Positions 25,213 through 35,083 are shown, counted from the stretch's first letter. The stretch: DNA of 64,000 nucleotides from Bacteroides sp. (GCA_014803765.1 JAAVBC010000024.1:1-64000), one strand, 5' to 3'. Translations and numbers: made by a program. Notes: generated by a model from the letters alone, not told the origin.

Positions 25213-26682
25213 ATGAAGATTTTTGACCGACATATAAAATGGTGGGTAGCGGCAGGAATGTTGGCGCTTGCAAGCGCCGGCGCTCCTGCGGCACACGCCG
25301 TCAGCAATAAGGATATGGAGCAGGCGAAGACTACCACGGCATTGTGGTATCTCCGTTATGTCAATAATGGCTCCGACTATCTTGAAAAACTTAATCCCGA
25401 AGATCTTGCCTCTCTCAAGAAATCCCTTAAGACTAAAGAGCAGGAGAATATCAAGGCATTTGAGGCTGTAAAGACTCCGACTGATTATGCCTCCTGGGAT
25501 AAGGACAAACTTGTAGAATATTGGTCGGTCACATTCTTCAATTCGAAGGGTCTGGACGATAAGGGCAGGGCTGCCAAAACCCGCGTGCGCAAGAAATTGC
25601 AGCAGATGCAGGTGTCCGCACCTTCTGCCGACGCTCCCGCTCCTGAGGAGGCTGCTCCGCAACTCCCTGAGAGTGCTCCGCAGGCGGGCGATACTCTTAG
25701 TCAGCAGCCGGCGCTTCCTACAGGTGAGGAAGTGATGAGCGATGTCAGTGCCCTTGAAGATTCATTGGCACTCGCCGGAGTGCCTGAAGAGGAAGGAGCG
25801 AAAAGCAAGAAGGATTCCGGGAGTTCAGCTACATGGATTTATGTAATAGCTCTGCTCGTATTGGTAGGCGTAGTGGTATGGTTGGTGATCTTTGCATCCA
25901 AGACCATGCAGAACCGTCCGGCTGTAGAGGATGAAGACTCGGATCAGGAATCGCGTCGAGAACGTCGCTCTTCACGCAAGCGTGAAGATGAGGAAGAGGT
26001 GGAGGAAATCGTAAGAGTCGCATCACCCGGCATCAGTCAGGAATCCGGATTGCGCGAGAAGTTCGCGCGTTCGTTGGCTGCCAAAGAAGAGGAGATACGC
26101 GGGCTCAACCGTGAGATTCACGACCTTCGCGAGGAATGCCTGAAATTAGGAGAAGAGAATGGGCGTTTGAGTTCCGATCTCAGCATGACGCAGCGAGAGC
26201 TTGAAGCCTTGCGCGGAAGGCTGAAAGCGGCATCGGCTGTGACTTCGGCATCCTCGGCGGCAGGCAGGCAAGCTGCTGCTGACGCTCCCGCTGCGGGTAG
26301 GCAAGCTGCGGCTGAAGCCGCTCCCCGTCAAGGAGGATCTGCGGCTGAATCTGCTCCGCGCGAGGCGAGTGAGATATTCCTCGGAAGAGTCAACTCAAAA
26401 GGATTGTTTGTCCGCGCAGACCGTCAGCCTGTAGAAGGGAAAAGCATGTATGTGCTGATCACTCAGGATGGATTCACGGGCAGTTTCCGACTTCTTCAGA
26501 AACCCTATGTAATTGAGACTGCATTGGAAAATCCCCGTCATTACCTTTCGGGGGGATGCGTGGCGATAGATCTTGATGACACGGCAGGCGTAACGGCTAT
26601 CCGTACCCTTTCGGCAGGCACGGCAGTGTTCGAGGAAGGTTGCTGGAGAGTTCTTCGCAAATCTAAGATTGCCTACGAATAA
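25213..26682 (+). CDS. Exported coiled-coil membrane protein of unknown function
   Basis: 489 residues, not recognised as a named family. A signal peptide (cleaved near residue 29, after AAHA) leads to an alpha-helical periplasmic domain (30-125), a proline/alanine-rich linker, a membrane helix at about 206-228 (WIYVIALLVLVGVVVWLVIF), a very acidic/basic patch (DEDSDQESRRERRSSRK), a coiled coil at about 278-340, an Ala-rich repeat with three AAGRQAA-like units, and a beta-rich C-terminal domain of about 105 residues (EIFLGRVNSKGLFVRAD). It may link the periplasm to a cytoplasmic complex. It lies 69 bases after yebC. The last coding bases are duplicated just past the stop. Confidence 0.75.
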   Translation: MKIFDRHIKWWVAAGMLALASAGAPAAHAVSNKDMEQAKTTTALWYLRYVNNGSDYLEKLNPEDLASLKKSLKTKEQENIKAFEAVKTPTDYASWDKDKLVEYWSVTFFNSKGLDDKGRAAKTRVRKKLQQMQVSAPSADAPAPEEAAPQLPESAPQAGDTLSQQPALPTGEEVMSDVSALEDSLALAGVPEEEGAKSKKDSGSSATWIYVIALLVLVGVVVWLVIFASKTMQNRPAVEDEDSDQESRRERRSSRKREDEEEVEEIVRVASPGISQESGLREKFARSLAAKEEEIRGLNREIHDLREECLKLGEENGRLSSDLSMTQRELEALRGRLKAASAVTSASSAAGRQAAADAPAAGRQAAAEAAPRQGGSAAESAPREASEIFLGRVNSKGLFVRADRQPVEGKSMYVLITQDGFTGSFRLLQKPYVIETALENPRHYLSGGCVAIDLDDTAGVTAIRTLSAGTAVFEEGCWRVLRKSKIAYE

Positions 26683-26750
26683 AGGGGGATTGGAGTCATC
26701 CTCAGTTCAAAGATTGCCTGCGAAAAAATGGCGATTGGAGATATAAGGAA

Positions 26751-26775
26751 GCATTTTATTACATAGATATAATGC
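26751..26775 (+). terminator. Weak hairpin after the coiled-coil protein gene
   Basis: GCATTTTAT and ATATAATGC form an imperfect AT-rich stem followed by ATTTATTAAG. It may end the pheT-yebC transcript; it has no proper T run. Confidence 0.3.
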
Positions 26776-26803
26776 ATTTATTAAGTTGACTTCAAGCGAT
26801 AAA

Positions 26804-26835
26804 TTTGGAAAAGTCGAAAAAAGGTATTAACTTTG
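26804..26835 (+). promoter_or_regulatory. Promoter of tRNA-Leu
   Basis: TTTG (26804-26807), 20 bases, then TAACTTTG (26828-26835). Full consensus; the tRNA begins 15 bases later. Confidence 0.75.
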
Positions 26836-26849
26836 CGTCAGTAAAGTAA

Positions 26850-26931
26850 GCCCTGATGGCGGAATCGGTAGACGCGCTGGTCTCAAACACCAGTGGAGCA
26901 ATCCGTGCCGGTTCGACCCCGGCTCAGGGTA
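26850..26931 (+). tRNA. tRNA-Leu (anticodon CAA)
   Basis: The acceptor strands GCCCTGA and TCAGGGT pair with a discriminator A. The anticodon arm CTGGT-CTCAAAC-ACCAG gives anticodon CAA. A class II variable arm (TGGAGCAATCCGT) and the T arm GCCGG-TTCGACC-CCGGC are present. The CCA end is not encoded, so it depends on the CCA-adding enzyme, which is encoded at 51453. Confidence 0.95.
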
Positions 26932-26934
26932 CTG

Positions 26935-26968
26935 AAAAGAGGATTCTCAATGCGAGAGTCCTCTTTTC
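26935..26968 (+). terminator. Terminator of tRNA-Leu
   Basis: AAAAGAGGA-T-TCTC pairs with GAGA-G-TCCTCTTTT, a 14-bp stem with one G-U pair and a five-base loop. The 3' arm supplies the U run. Confidence 0.75.
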
Positions 26969-27006
26969 TATTTCAGGTCTCTCTGAATTTGAATCCGCAT
27001 TTATCG

Positions 27007-27027
27007 AACCTGCGGAGCAGGTTGCTG
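27007..27027. repeat. Single extragenic palindrome (GAACCTGCGGAGCAGGTTGC)
   Basis: AACCTGC-GGA-GCAGGTT is an isolated copy of the palindrome family found in clusters at 38917, 43011, 63307 and 63835. The rest of 26970-27221 is AT-rich and holds the promoter of the next gene. Confidence 0.7.
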
Positions 27028-27105
27028 ACGCGCCTATGTATACTTATGTGCTTATGTTAAATGAAAGAGCCGTGGGTTATTTTAGTGATTTTTTGCTGAA
27101 AATAT

Positions 27106-27135
27106 TTTGTTTTTTGTTATTTTGTGTTAACTTTG
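27106..27135 (+). promoter_or_regulatory. Promoter of the first secreted protein gene
   Basis: TTTG (27106-27109), 18 bases, then TAACTTTG (27128-27135) in a very T-rich stretch. The leader to ATG 27222 is about 80 bases. Confidence 0.6.
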
Positions 27136-27221
27136 TCGGAGAAGATGTTTTTTACTATAAGCGTTTTTTGATTTTTTTTGGAATCGATTATAATTTTTAT
27201 TCATCTATAAATAAGTTGTCT

Positions 27222-29153
27222 ATGAGAAAAAACGCTCTACTTATTCCGGGTGCTTTGGCACTGACTCTCGGTCTCGGCGTCATCGGTATGACTGCCGGAA
27301 ATGTGCTTTCCGCTCCCGAAGCCGTAGCTCCTCAGGCTGCAGATGTGAATTTCTTTGATCTGCTCGGCGAACGCTATGCTCCCGCTTCATCTATCCTATC
27401 GGCAGGGTCAACCGACAATCATTTCATCGTAGCAGGAAACTATGCATCCTATGTCGTAAATGAATTCGCATGGGAACTGACAGGCGACCTCGATCTGGGT
27501 TCCGGATCGCAGCCGGTAGTAGTGACCTATGTTGACGGCACGTCAAGCGTGAAGGAACTCTTTACCATTCCGGCAGGGGATGATGATACATTCTTTGTGG
27601 AACCTCCGTTCCCCGCCTTTAATCTTCCCGGCGCACTGACAATTGATATGGCAGAGTCGCAGAAAGCTATGTTTGATGCTCCGGGCGACTATATCATGAG
27701 TTTCCCCGCAGGTTATTTCGTATCTGATGGTGAGAATGTCGGCGCATTCACTCTTACTATTACAATCGAAGGAGCTGCCCCCGTCGACTACTCCTACACA
27801 CTTTCTCCCGAGGATAATGCAGTAGTGGAGAGTCTCTCTCTCATCACAGTTAGTTTCGATACTAACAGTGTTACATATTGCGATGGTGCAGTAGCTACTC
27901 TGAGCAACGAATCAGGATACACAGAAAGCGCGAAATATCCTACCCTCGATGGCGGATCACTCGTGTTTAACTTCGCGGGTCCGGAAGGCGGTTGGACTCC
28001 CGGTATCTACACTTTCACTGTGTTGGATAAGCAGATTTGCGTGAATCCCGATCCCTTCTTCGATGATTCAGAATCAGGCGCAGGCAATGTTGAGGGATTC
28101 TCAGCGACCTACGTTATCGAAAAGGCTGTCAATACAATTGACTTCGATGCAATCGCCTCCCTCGTCACTCCCGATGCATTGGAAGCAAATCGCAAGAACA
28201 CCACTACACAATTCGGTGTCAGCGGCATGGGTGTAGTCGTGATCGGTCTGAATCAAATGATTCATCCCGTGAACGGCAATGAAATGATTTTATACTCATA
28301 TAAAGAAAATGAGTCGGCAGAAGAGGAGATTCTGAATGTGTTGAATCCTCTTAACGAGTATAGCGGAATTATTCTGGGCGGAATTGCTGCGGCAGATGAA
28401 TTCGGTGGCGAGTTTGGTGATTACAGATATAGTATGACATTCCTCTTCGCTCAGGATTTCGACGACTATGGACTGATCATCGATCCCTCTCAATTCCCGA
28501 AATATCGCAGAACCGGTCTGTACACTCTCGTTATCCCCGATGGCGCTTACGCACTTGAGGATGGCACTCTGGTCAACGGCTTTACGCTGACTTACGCATA
28601 CGACGATTCAGAGGATGTCTATGGTCTGGGATATGAAATTACTCCCGAACCCGGAAAATATGATACAGCAGCCGAACTCTTCAAATATGGTTCGGAGGGT
28701 GTCAAGGTATCCTTCACAGATGCAAAATTCATCGACTATCAGGGTCGCCCTGCAACTCTGACATTGCCCAACGGCGAAATGCTTCCCTGTAACACACCTC
28801 AGGGATCCTACAACAATACATATCTCACATTCACATTCGGCAACAACGAGACCGATTGGAGTCAGATGGGAGAATACGTATTCGAGGTTAAATCCGGCTG
28901 CGTGGGTCTCGACCAGGGCTTCGAAGATGATTGGGAAGATATGGGTGTAACACCCAATTTCCCGGGTCTGAAAGCAATCTATATCGTAGGCGCTACAAAT
29001 GTCTGCATCGTAGATCTCGAATCAGCATCAAGCTATGACGTCTACACCCTCGATGGAAAGACACTCATGCTCGGCGCATCTTCAGAAGAACTCACAACTC
29101 TTTCAGCCGGACTCTATGTCATCAACGGCAATAAAGTACGCGTTGTGAAATAA
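27222..29153 (+). CDS. Secreted modular protein A (Ig-like modules, YVINGN tail)
   Basis: 643 residues from ATG 27222, where a signal peptide begins (MRKNALLIPGALALTLGLGV, cleaved after about residue 30-40). An open frame continues upstream through tRNA-Leu but has no meaning there. The mature part has about four beta-rich modules, each ending in a strand like GLYTLVIPDGAYAL. Residues about 400-643 align end to end with the next gene (shared LEANR-NT, YLTFTFG, GLDQG, PNFPGLKA). The C-terminus YDVYTLDGKTLML...LYVINGNKVRVVK resembles a type IX secretion-type or surface-sorting tail. The family was not recognised; a role as an exported surface or matrix protein is inferred. Confidence 0.8.
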   Translation: MRKNALLIPGALALTLGLGVIGMTAGNVLSAPEAVAPQAADVNFFDLLGERYAPASSILSAGSTDNHFIVAGNYASYVVNEFAWELTGDLDLGSGSQPVVVTYVDGTSSVKELFTIPAGDDDTFFVEPPFPAFNLPGALTIDMAESQKAMFDAPGDYIMSFPAGYFVSDGENVGAFTLTITIEGAAPVDYSYTLSPEDNAVVESLSLITVSFDTNSVTYCDGAVATLSNESGYTESAKYPTLDGGSLVFNFAGPEGGWTPGIYTFTVLDKQICVNPDPFFDDSESGAGNVEGFSATYVIEKAVNTIDFDAIASLVTPDALEANRKNTTTQFGVSGMGVVVIGLNQMIHPVNGNEMILYSYKENESAEEEILNVLNPLNEYSGIILGGIAAADEFGGEFGDYRYSMTFLFAQDFDDYGLIIDPSQFPKYRRTGLYTLVIPDGAYALEDGTLVNGFTLTYAYDDSEDVYGLGYEITPEPGKYDTAAELFKYGSEGVKVSFTDAKFIDYQGRPATLTLPNGEMLPCNTPQGSYNNTYLTFTFGNNETDWSQMGEYVFEVKSGCVGLDQGFEDDWEDMGVTPNFPGLKAIYIVGATNVCIVDLESASSYDVYTLDGKTLMLGASSEELTTLSAGLYVINGNKVRVVK

Positions 29154-29196
29154 TCTCAGGAAATAACGACGTAAAATACAGAAAATTCCGATAAGT

Positions 29197-29230
29197 CAAG
29201 GGGGCGCCTCAGAGCGTCCCCTTGTTTGCT
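29197..29230 (+). terminator. Terminator of secreted protein A gene
   Basis: CAAGGGGGCGC (29197-29207) pairs with GCGTCCCCTTG (29214-29224), one G-U, followed by TTTGCTTTTT. The sequence from here to 29400 is AT-rich with no gene seen. Confidence 0.8.
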
Positions 29231-29406
29231 TTTTGACAGAGAAACGGGAGGATTTTGACACCGCACGACATATTTGTGTCAAAATGTCAGAAATATTGGA
29301 ATTGATTAAATAAAATCCACTATTGAAATATGAAAATTGTTAAAATCTCAATTAAATGAGAAAAATTAAATTTTTTTGATTTTTGTGTTAAAAAAGTGCG
29401 TTATTG

Positions 29407-29437
29407 TTTGGTGGTATGATAAAAATGATTAATTTTG
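29407..29437 (+). promoter_or_regulatory. Promoter of secreted protein B gene
   Basis: TTTG (29407-29410), 19 bases, TAATTTTG (29430-29437). Full consensus. The leader is about 75 bases. Confidence 0.7.
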
Positions 29438-29517
29438 CAATTGACATCTGTCTTTAGAATATATTTTCAGACAAAATCTTGTCAAAGGATTATGTTTTTA
29501 AACATATTTTGAAGATA

Positions 29518-30696
29518 ATGAAATCAACCAATAATCAACTAAAATATTCTGAGATGATGAATTCGAAGCTCATATATGGAGTCATGGCTGCGACGGCGGC
29601 ATTTAGCGGCAGTGTGTCAGTAGATGCGTCGGCGGCAGATATGGCAGAAAAAAGCATCAATGAGTATATGACGCTTGGAATTCCGAGTTCCCTTGAAGCC
29701 AATCGGGCGAATACACACACAAATTTCGGACAGACCGGATTGGGCATATGCGTATTCGGGTTGACAGAGCGGGGAATGGCGGTCAGATCATGCGAAGGAT
29801 ATGTCACAATTGGTTATTCAGCAGAGAAGGATGGAGAGCCCGAGATTCTGAGAAGTCTGAAGCCCGGCAATCCTGCCGGGGGGATAATGATCATGGGTGC
29901 TACTCCATTTGATAACGGAGATTTCTCCAACAATCCTGCTCTTTACACACTCTACATGTTTTTTGCAAGCAATCCGGATGCGGAATCCGGTCTTGCGCTT
30001 GATTCACAGTTGCTCCCGCTCTATCGTCAGACAGGTTATTATACCGTGACAATTCCTGACGGAGCGTTCGCGCTTGCAGACGGAACGCTCATTCCCGGCG
30101 CTAAGATTCAGTTTCACTACAGCGATGCTCAAGCGCCTCATAATTTCAACTACACGCTTTCTCCGGCAGCCGGAGAAGAAAAACAATATCCATCTGCGGC
30201 AGATCTTTTCGCTCCCTCATCGGGTGGGATTACAGTCACTTTCGCCGGAACACGTCAGGTGGATTATCTCCGAAATGTTCAACTTTCAAAACTCACTCTT
30301 CCTGACGGCACGGAGCTTTCCGGCAATGTCCCGACAGGTGGAGGTAATCGCGCTTATCTGACATTTACATTCGGCTCGCGCTCACAGGATTGGAGTCAGG
30401 CGGGACAATATGAGTTTGAAGTATTGCCGAATGTCATCGGACTCGATCAGGGAGAATACGATGAATGGGAGCTTGACGGGACTGTCCCCAACTTCCCGGG
30501 TCTGAAAGCTACCTACATTGTGGAGGATGACATGACGAACGGCGTCCTGCTCTACGGCGTCGACAAAGCGGATTCCTACACTGTCCATAGCCTTGATGGC
30601 AGGCAGATTATGCAGAATGCATCTCCTGCCCGAATGGCAGACCTTGATGGCGGCGTATATATCGTCAACGGAAAGGTTGTGAATATCGTGAAGTGA
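29518..30696 (+). CDS. Secreted modular protein B (paralogue of the C-terminal half of A)
   Basis: 392 residues from ATG 29518; a start at the double ATG 29554/29557 (MMNSKLIYGVMAATAAFSG) would also leave a signal peptide, and a TTG at 29479 is less likely. The protein has two beta-rich modules that match the last two of protein A in order and in motifs: SSLEANRANTHTNFG, GYYTVTIPDGAFALADGTLI, YLTFTFGSRSQDWSQAG, VIGLDQG and PNFPGLKATYIV. It ends with the same type of tail (YTVHSLDGRQIM...VYIVNGKVV). This indicates duplication and truncation, or module gain in A. The function is unknown. Confidence 0.75.
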   Translation: MKSTNNQLKYSEMMNSKLIYGVMAATAAFSGSVSVDASAADMAEKSINEYMTLGIPSSLEANRANTHTNFGQTGLGICVFGLTERGMAVRSCEGYVTIGYSAEKDGEPEILRSLKPGNPAGGIMIMGATPFDNGDFSNNPALYTLYMFFASNPDAESGLALDSQLLPLYRQTGYYTVTIPDGAFALADGTLIPGAKIQFHYSDAQAPHNFNYTLSPAAGEEKQYPSAADLFAPSSGGITVTFAGTRQVDYLRNVQLSKLTLPDGTELSGNVPTGGGNRAYLTFTFGSRSQDWSQAGQYEFEVLPNVIGLDQGEYDEWELDGTVPNFPGLKATYIVEDDMTNGVLLYGVDKADSYTVHSLDGRQIMQNASPARMADLDGGVYIVNGKVVNIVK

Positions 30697-30875
30697 GGAC
30701 CCTGAATGGTGTCAGCCTCATTTTTCGGATAGATTTATTGAATGCAGCGGTCGTTGCAGCTGCGTTTCATAAGCGTATTATAAATTTTTAAAAAGCGCGT
30801 GTAGAAATATAAAAGCATATTCATCAGGAATATATATATAATTAACATCAATAATAACTTCTTATTCAACTATCT

Positions 30876-33800
30876 ATGAAGAAGAAAACTTTACTTATCT
30901 CAGGACTCCTGCTTCTGGGAGCTGCAGCCGGAGTGACATCCTATGCTGTAGCGCAGTCTTCATTCGGCGTTGTCACCTTGGCAGAAGGCGACGAAGCGGA
31001 TGCAGATGTAGATACGTGGATTTCTCCCGCTATCCTCAGCCCGGCAGATGGAGCAGTAGTCGGTTCTAACGTCGGCGTATCTTCAGTTTACGCTCAGTTC
31101 AACGGGGGTGGCGACCGTGGTTATTCCGTGACTACAGCTGCCGGCTTGGATATTCTCGTTAAGCGTGACGGCGAAGTCATCAAGACTATCCCCGCCAACG
31201 ACAAGAGTCAGGTCTACATGGACCGCAACTGGATCACCCGCATGATCATCAACTTCGGCGAGACGCTCACAGAACCCGGTGTCTATACAGTAGAAGTTCC
31301 CAAACGTGCGCTCGAGACAGAGGCATTCGATGAAAACGGCTCATCAATCGTAGCAAATGAAGCCTTCTCCTGGAGCTTCACTATCAAGCCCGCCCTCTCT
31401 TACACAGTGTCTCCCCGTCAGGGTAGCGAGGTTTCAGTAAATCAGCTTGCCAACTTCACTCTTACTTATGAAGAAGGTACTGAAGTAAAAGTGAACAAAG
31501 GCACTCCTACTCTCTACAAATTTTATGCTAACAAGGCTACAGAGCAGACAACATATACTGTAGCGGCAGAAGGCAATGTCGTAACTCTTACCGCAGTGAA
31601 TCCTGCCGGTATCGCTACTTCAACAAGAACAATCGCACAGGAGTATGACTATCTCGTTCTTCCCGCAGGTCTTCTCACACTCACAAAGGGTGCGACTTCT
31701 TACACCAGCGACGAAGTGACAATCGGTAACTACGCTCCGCGTGTGATCTCTGCTTCAGACTTCAAGATCTATCCCGATCCCAGCACTCCCGGTCTGACAA
31801 TCGATGACCTTAAGGTAGTGACTGTAGAATTGGCAGAAGGTTTCAAGGCAGCCAATCTCAATCCGCTTGCAACAGCGACTGCGTTCACCGTGTATCCCTC
31901 ACCCGTCTATGCTTCCTACGCTTATCAGTATGCATTCAAGAGCATCAGCGAAGATGGCAGAACAATTGTCGGCGAGATGAAGAGCGCAACTTCAACCAAT
32001 ACATTCACAAATACAACTCAGTATTGCCAGGCAGGTCCGACAGTGATTCGCTTCGCTGCAAATCAGGTTGTAGCTGAAAGCGGCGCCAAGAACGCACAGA
32101 TCGACCTTGCAGGCTGGGATCTGAAGGGTATCGAATATGCTCCCTTCTACGCTTCAACTCCGTCAGAGAACAGCGTTGTCACTTCAATCAACGGCTTGAC
32201 ACTCGCATTCCCGCAGCTCGTGAAAGTGGAGAACGCAGATGCAGAAATCACTCTTTCTTTCGATGGTAATGTCGTTAAGACTGTAAAAGCAGGTGCGACT
32301 ACATCTGCAGCTGCTCAGGTTACCGGAGCCGGCAACCGTACAGTCGCATACGCCAACCTCTTCAAGGATGACAACAACGCAAACTTCACAGCTCCCGGCG
32401 TATACACATTCTCAGTTCCCGCAGGCGCTTACAAGCAGGTCGGCACAGAATATGTCAACGAAGCTAAAGAATTCAGCGTTTACATCGGTCAGAACTACGA
32501 AGGCGTAGTGAAATATCCCGTGCCCGCAACTTATACAGGCACATCAAGCAACTGGCAATGCACACCCGCTGCAGGCAGCGATCTTACAGAACTCACAAGC
32601 CTCACACTGACTTATCCTGTCGGCACACAGATCGAGCTTCTCGATGGTTACCAGTACAAACTCCAGACAGGTGGTGCATGTGTGACATCTATCTCTTACG
32701 CTCTTAATAACAGTCAGTCTGCATATCCCACTGTGAAAAGCACTGATATCTGGGGTAAGGCAGAAGTGAAGGACAATGAAATCGTCTTCACTCTCAGCAA
32801 TCCTTACAGAACTGCATCTCCCGCTAACCGCGCGACATGCCTGACAATCCCCGGCGGTGTATTCATCGCACGCGTCCCCAATGGCGAAGGTGGTTATGAT
32901 GTATATCCCAACAAGGAACTCGACAGCTACTATCAGCCCCTGAATATGGTTAAGGGTCGTCTTGCAACTCCCTTCACAAAGGCAGACGGCGCAGCTGATC
33001 TTCAGTACCTCGGTGAGGCAGATGGTCCGAACTATATCCTCAACGATCAGCTCAGCTCAATCATCTATACAGGCTACGAGCCCCTCTATCCCGCTGCAGT
33101 AGCTCCCAAAGCAACTCTTACTAACGAGGATGGCGATGTTGTGGCAGAATATAAAGGTGCAGAACCGACTGAGTCTCTCCGTCTCTCTTCCTACAATGTA
33201 GAATTCACTACAACTACTGACCTTTCTCAGCTCGAGCGCGGCATCTATACATTCACTATCGCTGCCGAGTGTCTGCAGGGCGGTTCATCAACTGCAGGTT
33301 CAACCCTCGCTACTCTCAACAAGTCAGCATTCTCTTACGAACTCATGACTCTTGAGGTGAACAGCGATGTTACTCCCGCTACCGGCACAGAAGTAGAAGG
33401 TCTGTCTGAAATCGACATCGTCTACAACGGCGTTTCTATCGCTCTTGCTGACACTGATATCAAACCGACTGTCTACTATCAGGAAAAGATCACAGAAGGT
33501 GTCTTCGCAGGCGACATGCAGGATATCGATATCACAACCGAGGGCTACACTGTAGAGGTTAAGTATGGTGGTTCTGTAATCGAAGGCGAGCTTGATCCCG
33601 ATGAGTATGCAATCAATACTCTCGCAGGTGATGATGAAATGGGTCTTTCTAATGTATCGGCTAAGATCGTGATCACTCCCGCTCTGACAGAGGAAAAGAC
33701 TTACTACGTTCATATCCCCGCAGGCATGCTGAAACTGGAGACTGTATGCGGATCTCCCTCAATGGATCTTACTTACAATGTCGTAGCTCCCAAGACAGTC

Positions 33801-34745
33801 GCATTCGACAGCGCTGTTAAGCGTAACTTCCCCGCTGCTGAAGAGTGTAGCCTTAGCGAGACATACGGCGCGATGTATAATCATCCCTTCGGCATGGCAG
33901 CTATCGAGATCTCAGCAGCACAGGGTGTGACTGTCAACACTGAATGCACTGAGAAAGTACAGCTCTACTACGAAGGCACACTTCTTGCAGAGGTTGGCAC
34001 AGGCACTCCCGATGAGAGCGGCGACGGCACAGGTATCTACAGCACAGGTATCGGCGGCATGGACGACGGTGTTATCGAATGGGGCACAACCAACACTTAC
34101 ATGATCATGTTCAACCCCGCAGCTCCCGATCAGTTCAAGCAGCTTGGCAAGTATACCCTTAAGGTTCCGGAAGGTGCATTCTTGCTCAATGAGGTTCCCG
34201 TAGCAGCAGGCGAACTCAACTATACACTTGTAGCCGACAAGAGCTCATGGGATTACTCATTCACTCCTGAGGAAGGTTCTTCTCTCGATGGCGCAACTTC
34301 AATCGTGCTTACAATTGATGGCGTACAGTTCGTTGATGCAGAAAAGAACTGCGCAACCCTGGTTGACCCCGAAGGCAATACAGTGCCCTGGCAGTCAGCA
34401 TACGCAGGCTATGCAGATGGCAAGTACAACACCGTACAGTGGCTCATCAAGACCGGCTTCAATGATTGGAAGGGTGGTTTCTACACCTTCACTCTGAAAG
34501 CTCACACTGTGGCAATCAACGGTTGGGCTGACGAAATCGATCCCCAGTTCCCCGAAGAGGATATCACAATTCTCTACAACGGCGCAACAGGTGTATCACT
34601 CGTTGGTGTTGACGTAGCTGATTCTTACACAGTTTACACTGTAGACGGCAAGGCGGTTCTCGTCAATGGCACCCTTGAGCAGGTTGCAGAACTCTCCAAC
34701 GGTCTCTACATCGTAAACGGCAAGAAAGCACTCCTTCGCAAGTAA
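30876..34745 (+). CDS. Secreted modular protein C, 1289 residues
   Basis: The signal peptide is MKKKTLLISGLLLLGAAAGV, cleaved after about residue 25 (VAQ). The rest is a chain of eight or nine beta-rich, Ig-like modules of about 140 residues. Each closes with a G-x-YT-x-x-x-P-x-G strand (GVYTVEVPKRAL, GVYTFSVPAGAY, GIYTFTIAAEC, YYVHIPAGMLKL, GKYTLKVPEGAF, GFYTFTLKAHTV). Many open with P-x-x-G-(S/D) (SPRQGSEV, TPAAGSDL, TPATGTEV, TPEEGSSL). The C-terminal tail is YTVYTVDGKAVLVNGTLEQV then LYIVNGKKALLRK. Protein D is a close paralogue lacking one module. No catalytic motif is seen. A structural or adhesive surface role is inferred. No clear consensus promoter was found in the 179 bases upstream; TAAATTTT near 30780 is close. 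Confidence 0.8.
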   Translation: MKKKTLLISGLLLLGAAAGVTSYAVAQSSFGVVTLAEGDEADADVDTWISPAILSPADGAVVGSNVGVSSVYAQFNGGGDRGYSVTTAAGLDILVKRDGEVIKTIPANDKSQVYMDRNWITRMIINFGETLTEPGVYTVEVPKRALETEAFDENGSSIVANEAFSWSFTIKPALSYTVSPRQGSEVSVNQLANFTLTYEEGTEVKVNKGTPTLYKFYANKATEQTTYTVAAEGNVVTLTAVNPAGIATSTRTIAQEYDYLVLPAGLLTLTKGATSYTSDEVTIGNYAPRVISASDFKIYPDPSTPGLTIDDLKVVTVELAEGFKAANLNPLATATAFTVYPSPVYASYAYQYAFKSISEDGRTIVGEMKSATSTNTFTNTTQYCQAGPTVIRFAANQVVAESGAKNAQIDLAGWDLKGIEYAPFYASTPSENSVVTSINGLTLAFPQLVKVENADAEITLSFDGNVVKTVKAGATTSAAAQVTGAGNRTVAYANLFKDDNNANFTAPGVYTFSVPAGAYKQVGTEYVNEAKEFSVYIGQNYEGVVKYPVPATYTGTSSNWQCTPAAGSDLTELTSLTLTYPVGTQIELLDGYQYKLQTGGACVTSISYALNNSQSAYPTVKSTDIWGKAEVKDNEIVFTLSNPYRTASPANRATCLTIPGGVFIARVPNGEGGYDVYPNKELDSYYQPLNMVKGRLATPFTKADGAADLQYLGEADGPNYILNDQLSSIIYTGYEPLYPAAVAPKATLTNEDGDVVAEYKGAEPTESLRLSSYNVEFTTTTDLSQLERGIYTFTIAAECLQGGSSTAGSTLATLNKSAFSYELMTLEVNSDVTPATGTEVEGLSEIDIVYNGVSIALADTDIKPTVYYQEKITEGVFAGDMQDIDITTEGYTVEVKYGGSVIEGELDPDEYAINTLAGDDEMGLSNVSAKIVITPALTEEKTYYVHIPAGMLKLETVCGSPSMDLTYNVVAPKTVAFDSAVKRNFPAAEECSLSETYGAMYNHPFGMAAIEISAAQGVTVNTECTEKVQLYYEGTLLAEVGTGTPDESGDGTGIYSTGIGGMDDGVIEWGTTNTYMIMFNPAAPDQFKQLGKYTLKVPEGAFLLNEVPVAAGELNYTLVADKSSWDYSFTPEEGSSLDGATSIVLTIDGVQFVDAEKNCATLVDPEGNTVPWQSAYAGYADGKYNTVQWLIKTGFNDWKGGFYTFTLKAHTVAINGWADEIDPQFPEEDITILYNGATGVSLVGVDVADSYTVYTVDGKAVLVNGTLEQVAELSNGLYIVNGKKALLRK

Positions 34746-34795
34746 TTAGCGAATCCCGACATCGTTTCCGCTTCTGAAGCGGAGATAACATAGAA

Positions 34796-34846
34796 AAGCG
34801 ACTCTGCGCAGACAATAAGGTCATGGCGCAGAGTCGCTTCCTTTTT
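34796..34846 (+). terminator. Terminator of secreted protein C gene
   Basis: AAGCGACTCTGCGC (34796-34809) pairs perfectly with GCGCAGAGTCGCTT (34826-34839), followed by CCTTTTT. A smaller palindrome TCCGCTTC-T-GAAGCGGA precedes it. The whole 3' region is repeated after gene D. The rest of 34847-35083 holds only the promoter of D. Confidence 0.9.
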
Positions 34847-34959
34847 GTCAGTCAAACATATAGGGATTATGACTTGTGTGGGTGTTTGGCTAACAAAATG
34901 CTATAAAAGAAAAGCAAAAAGCAACAATATTTTTTATTATTTTATTTTTTCTTAAAAAT

Positions 34960-34990
34960 TTTGTACAAGTCCAAATAATGTTTAACTTTG
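34960..34990 (+). promoter_or_regulatory. Promoter of secreted protein D gene
   Basis: TTTG (34960-34963), 19 bases, TAACTTTG (34983-34990). Full consensus in an AT-rich region. The leader is about 87 bases. Confidence 0.7.
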
Positions 34991-35083
34991 CAATCACGAA
35001 TAAGAGATTATTCTACCGAATCAAAGAAAATCGAATATTCCAATATTCAATCAATCTAACTAATAACTTTTTAAACAGCTTCA

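Noticed and set aside
26856-27221. An open frame that runs from inside tRNA-Leu into secreted protein A
   Set aside because: The first 122 codons lie over the tRNA, its terminator and the AT-rich promoter region. A normal signal peptide starts at ATG 27222.
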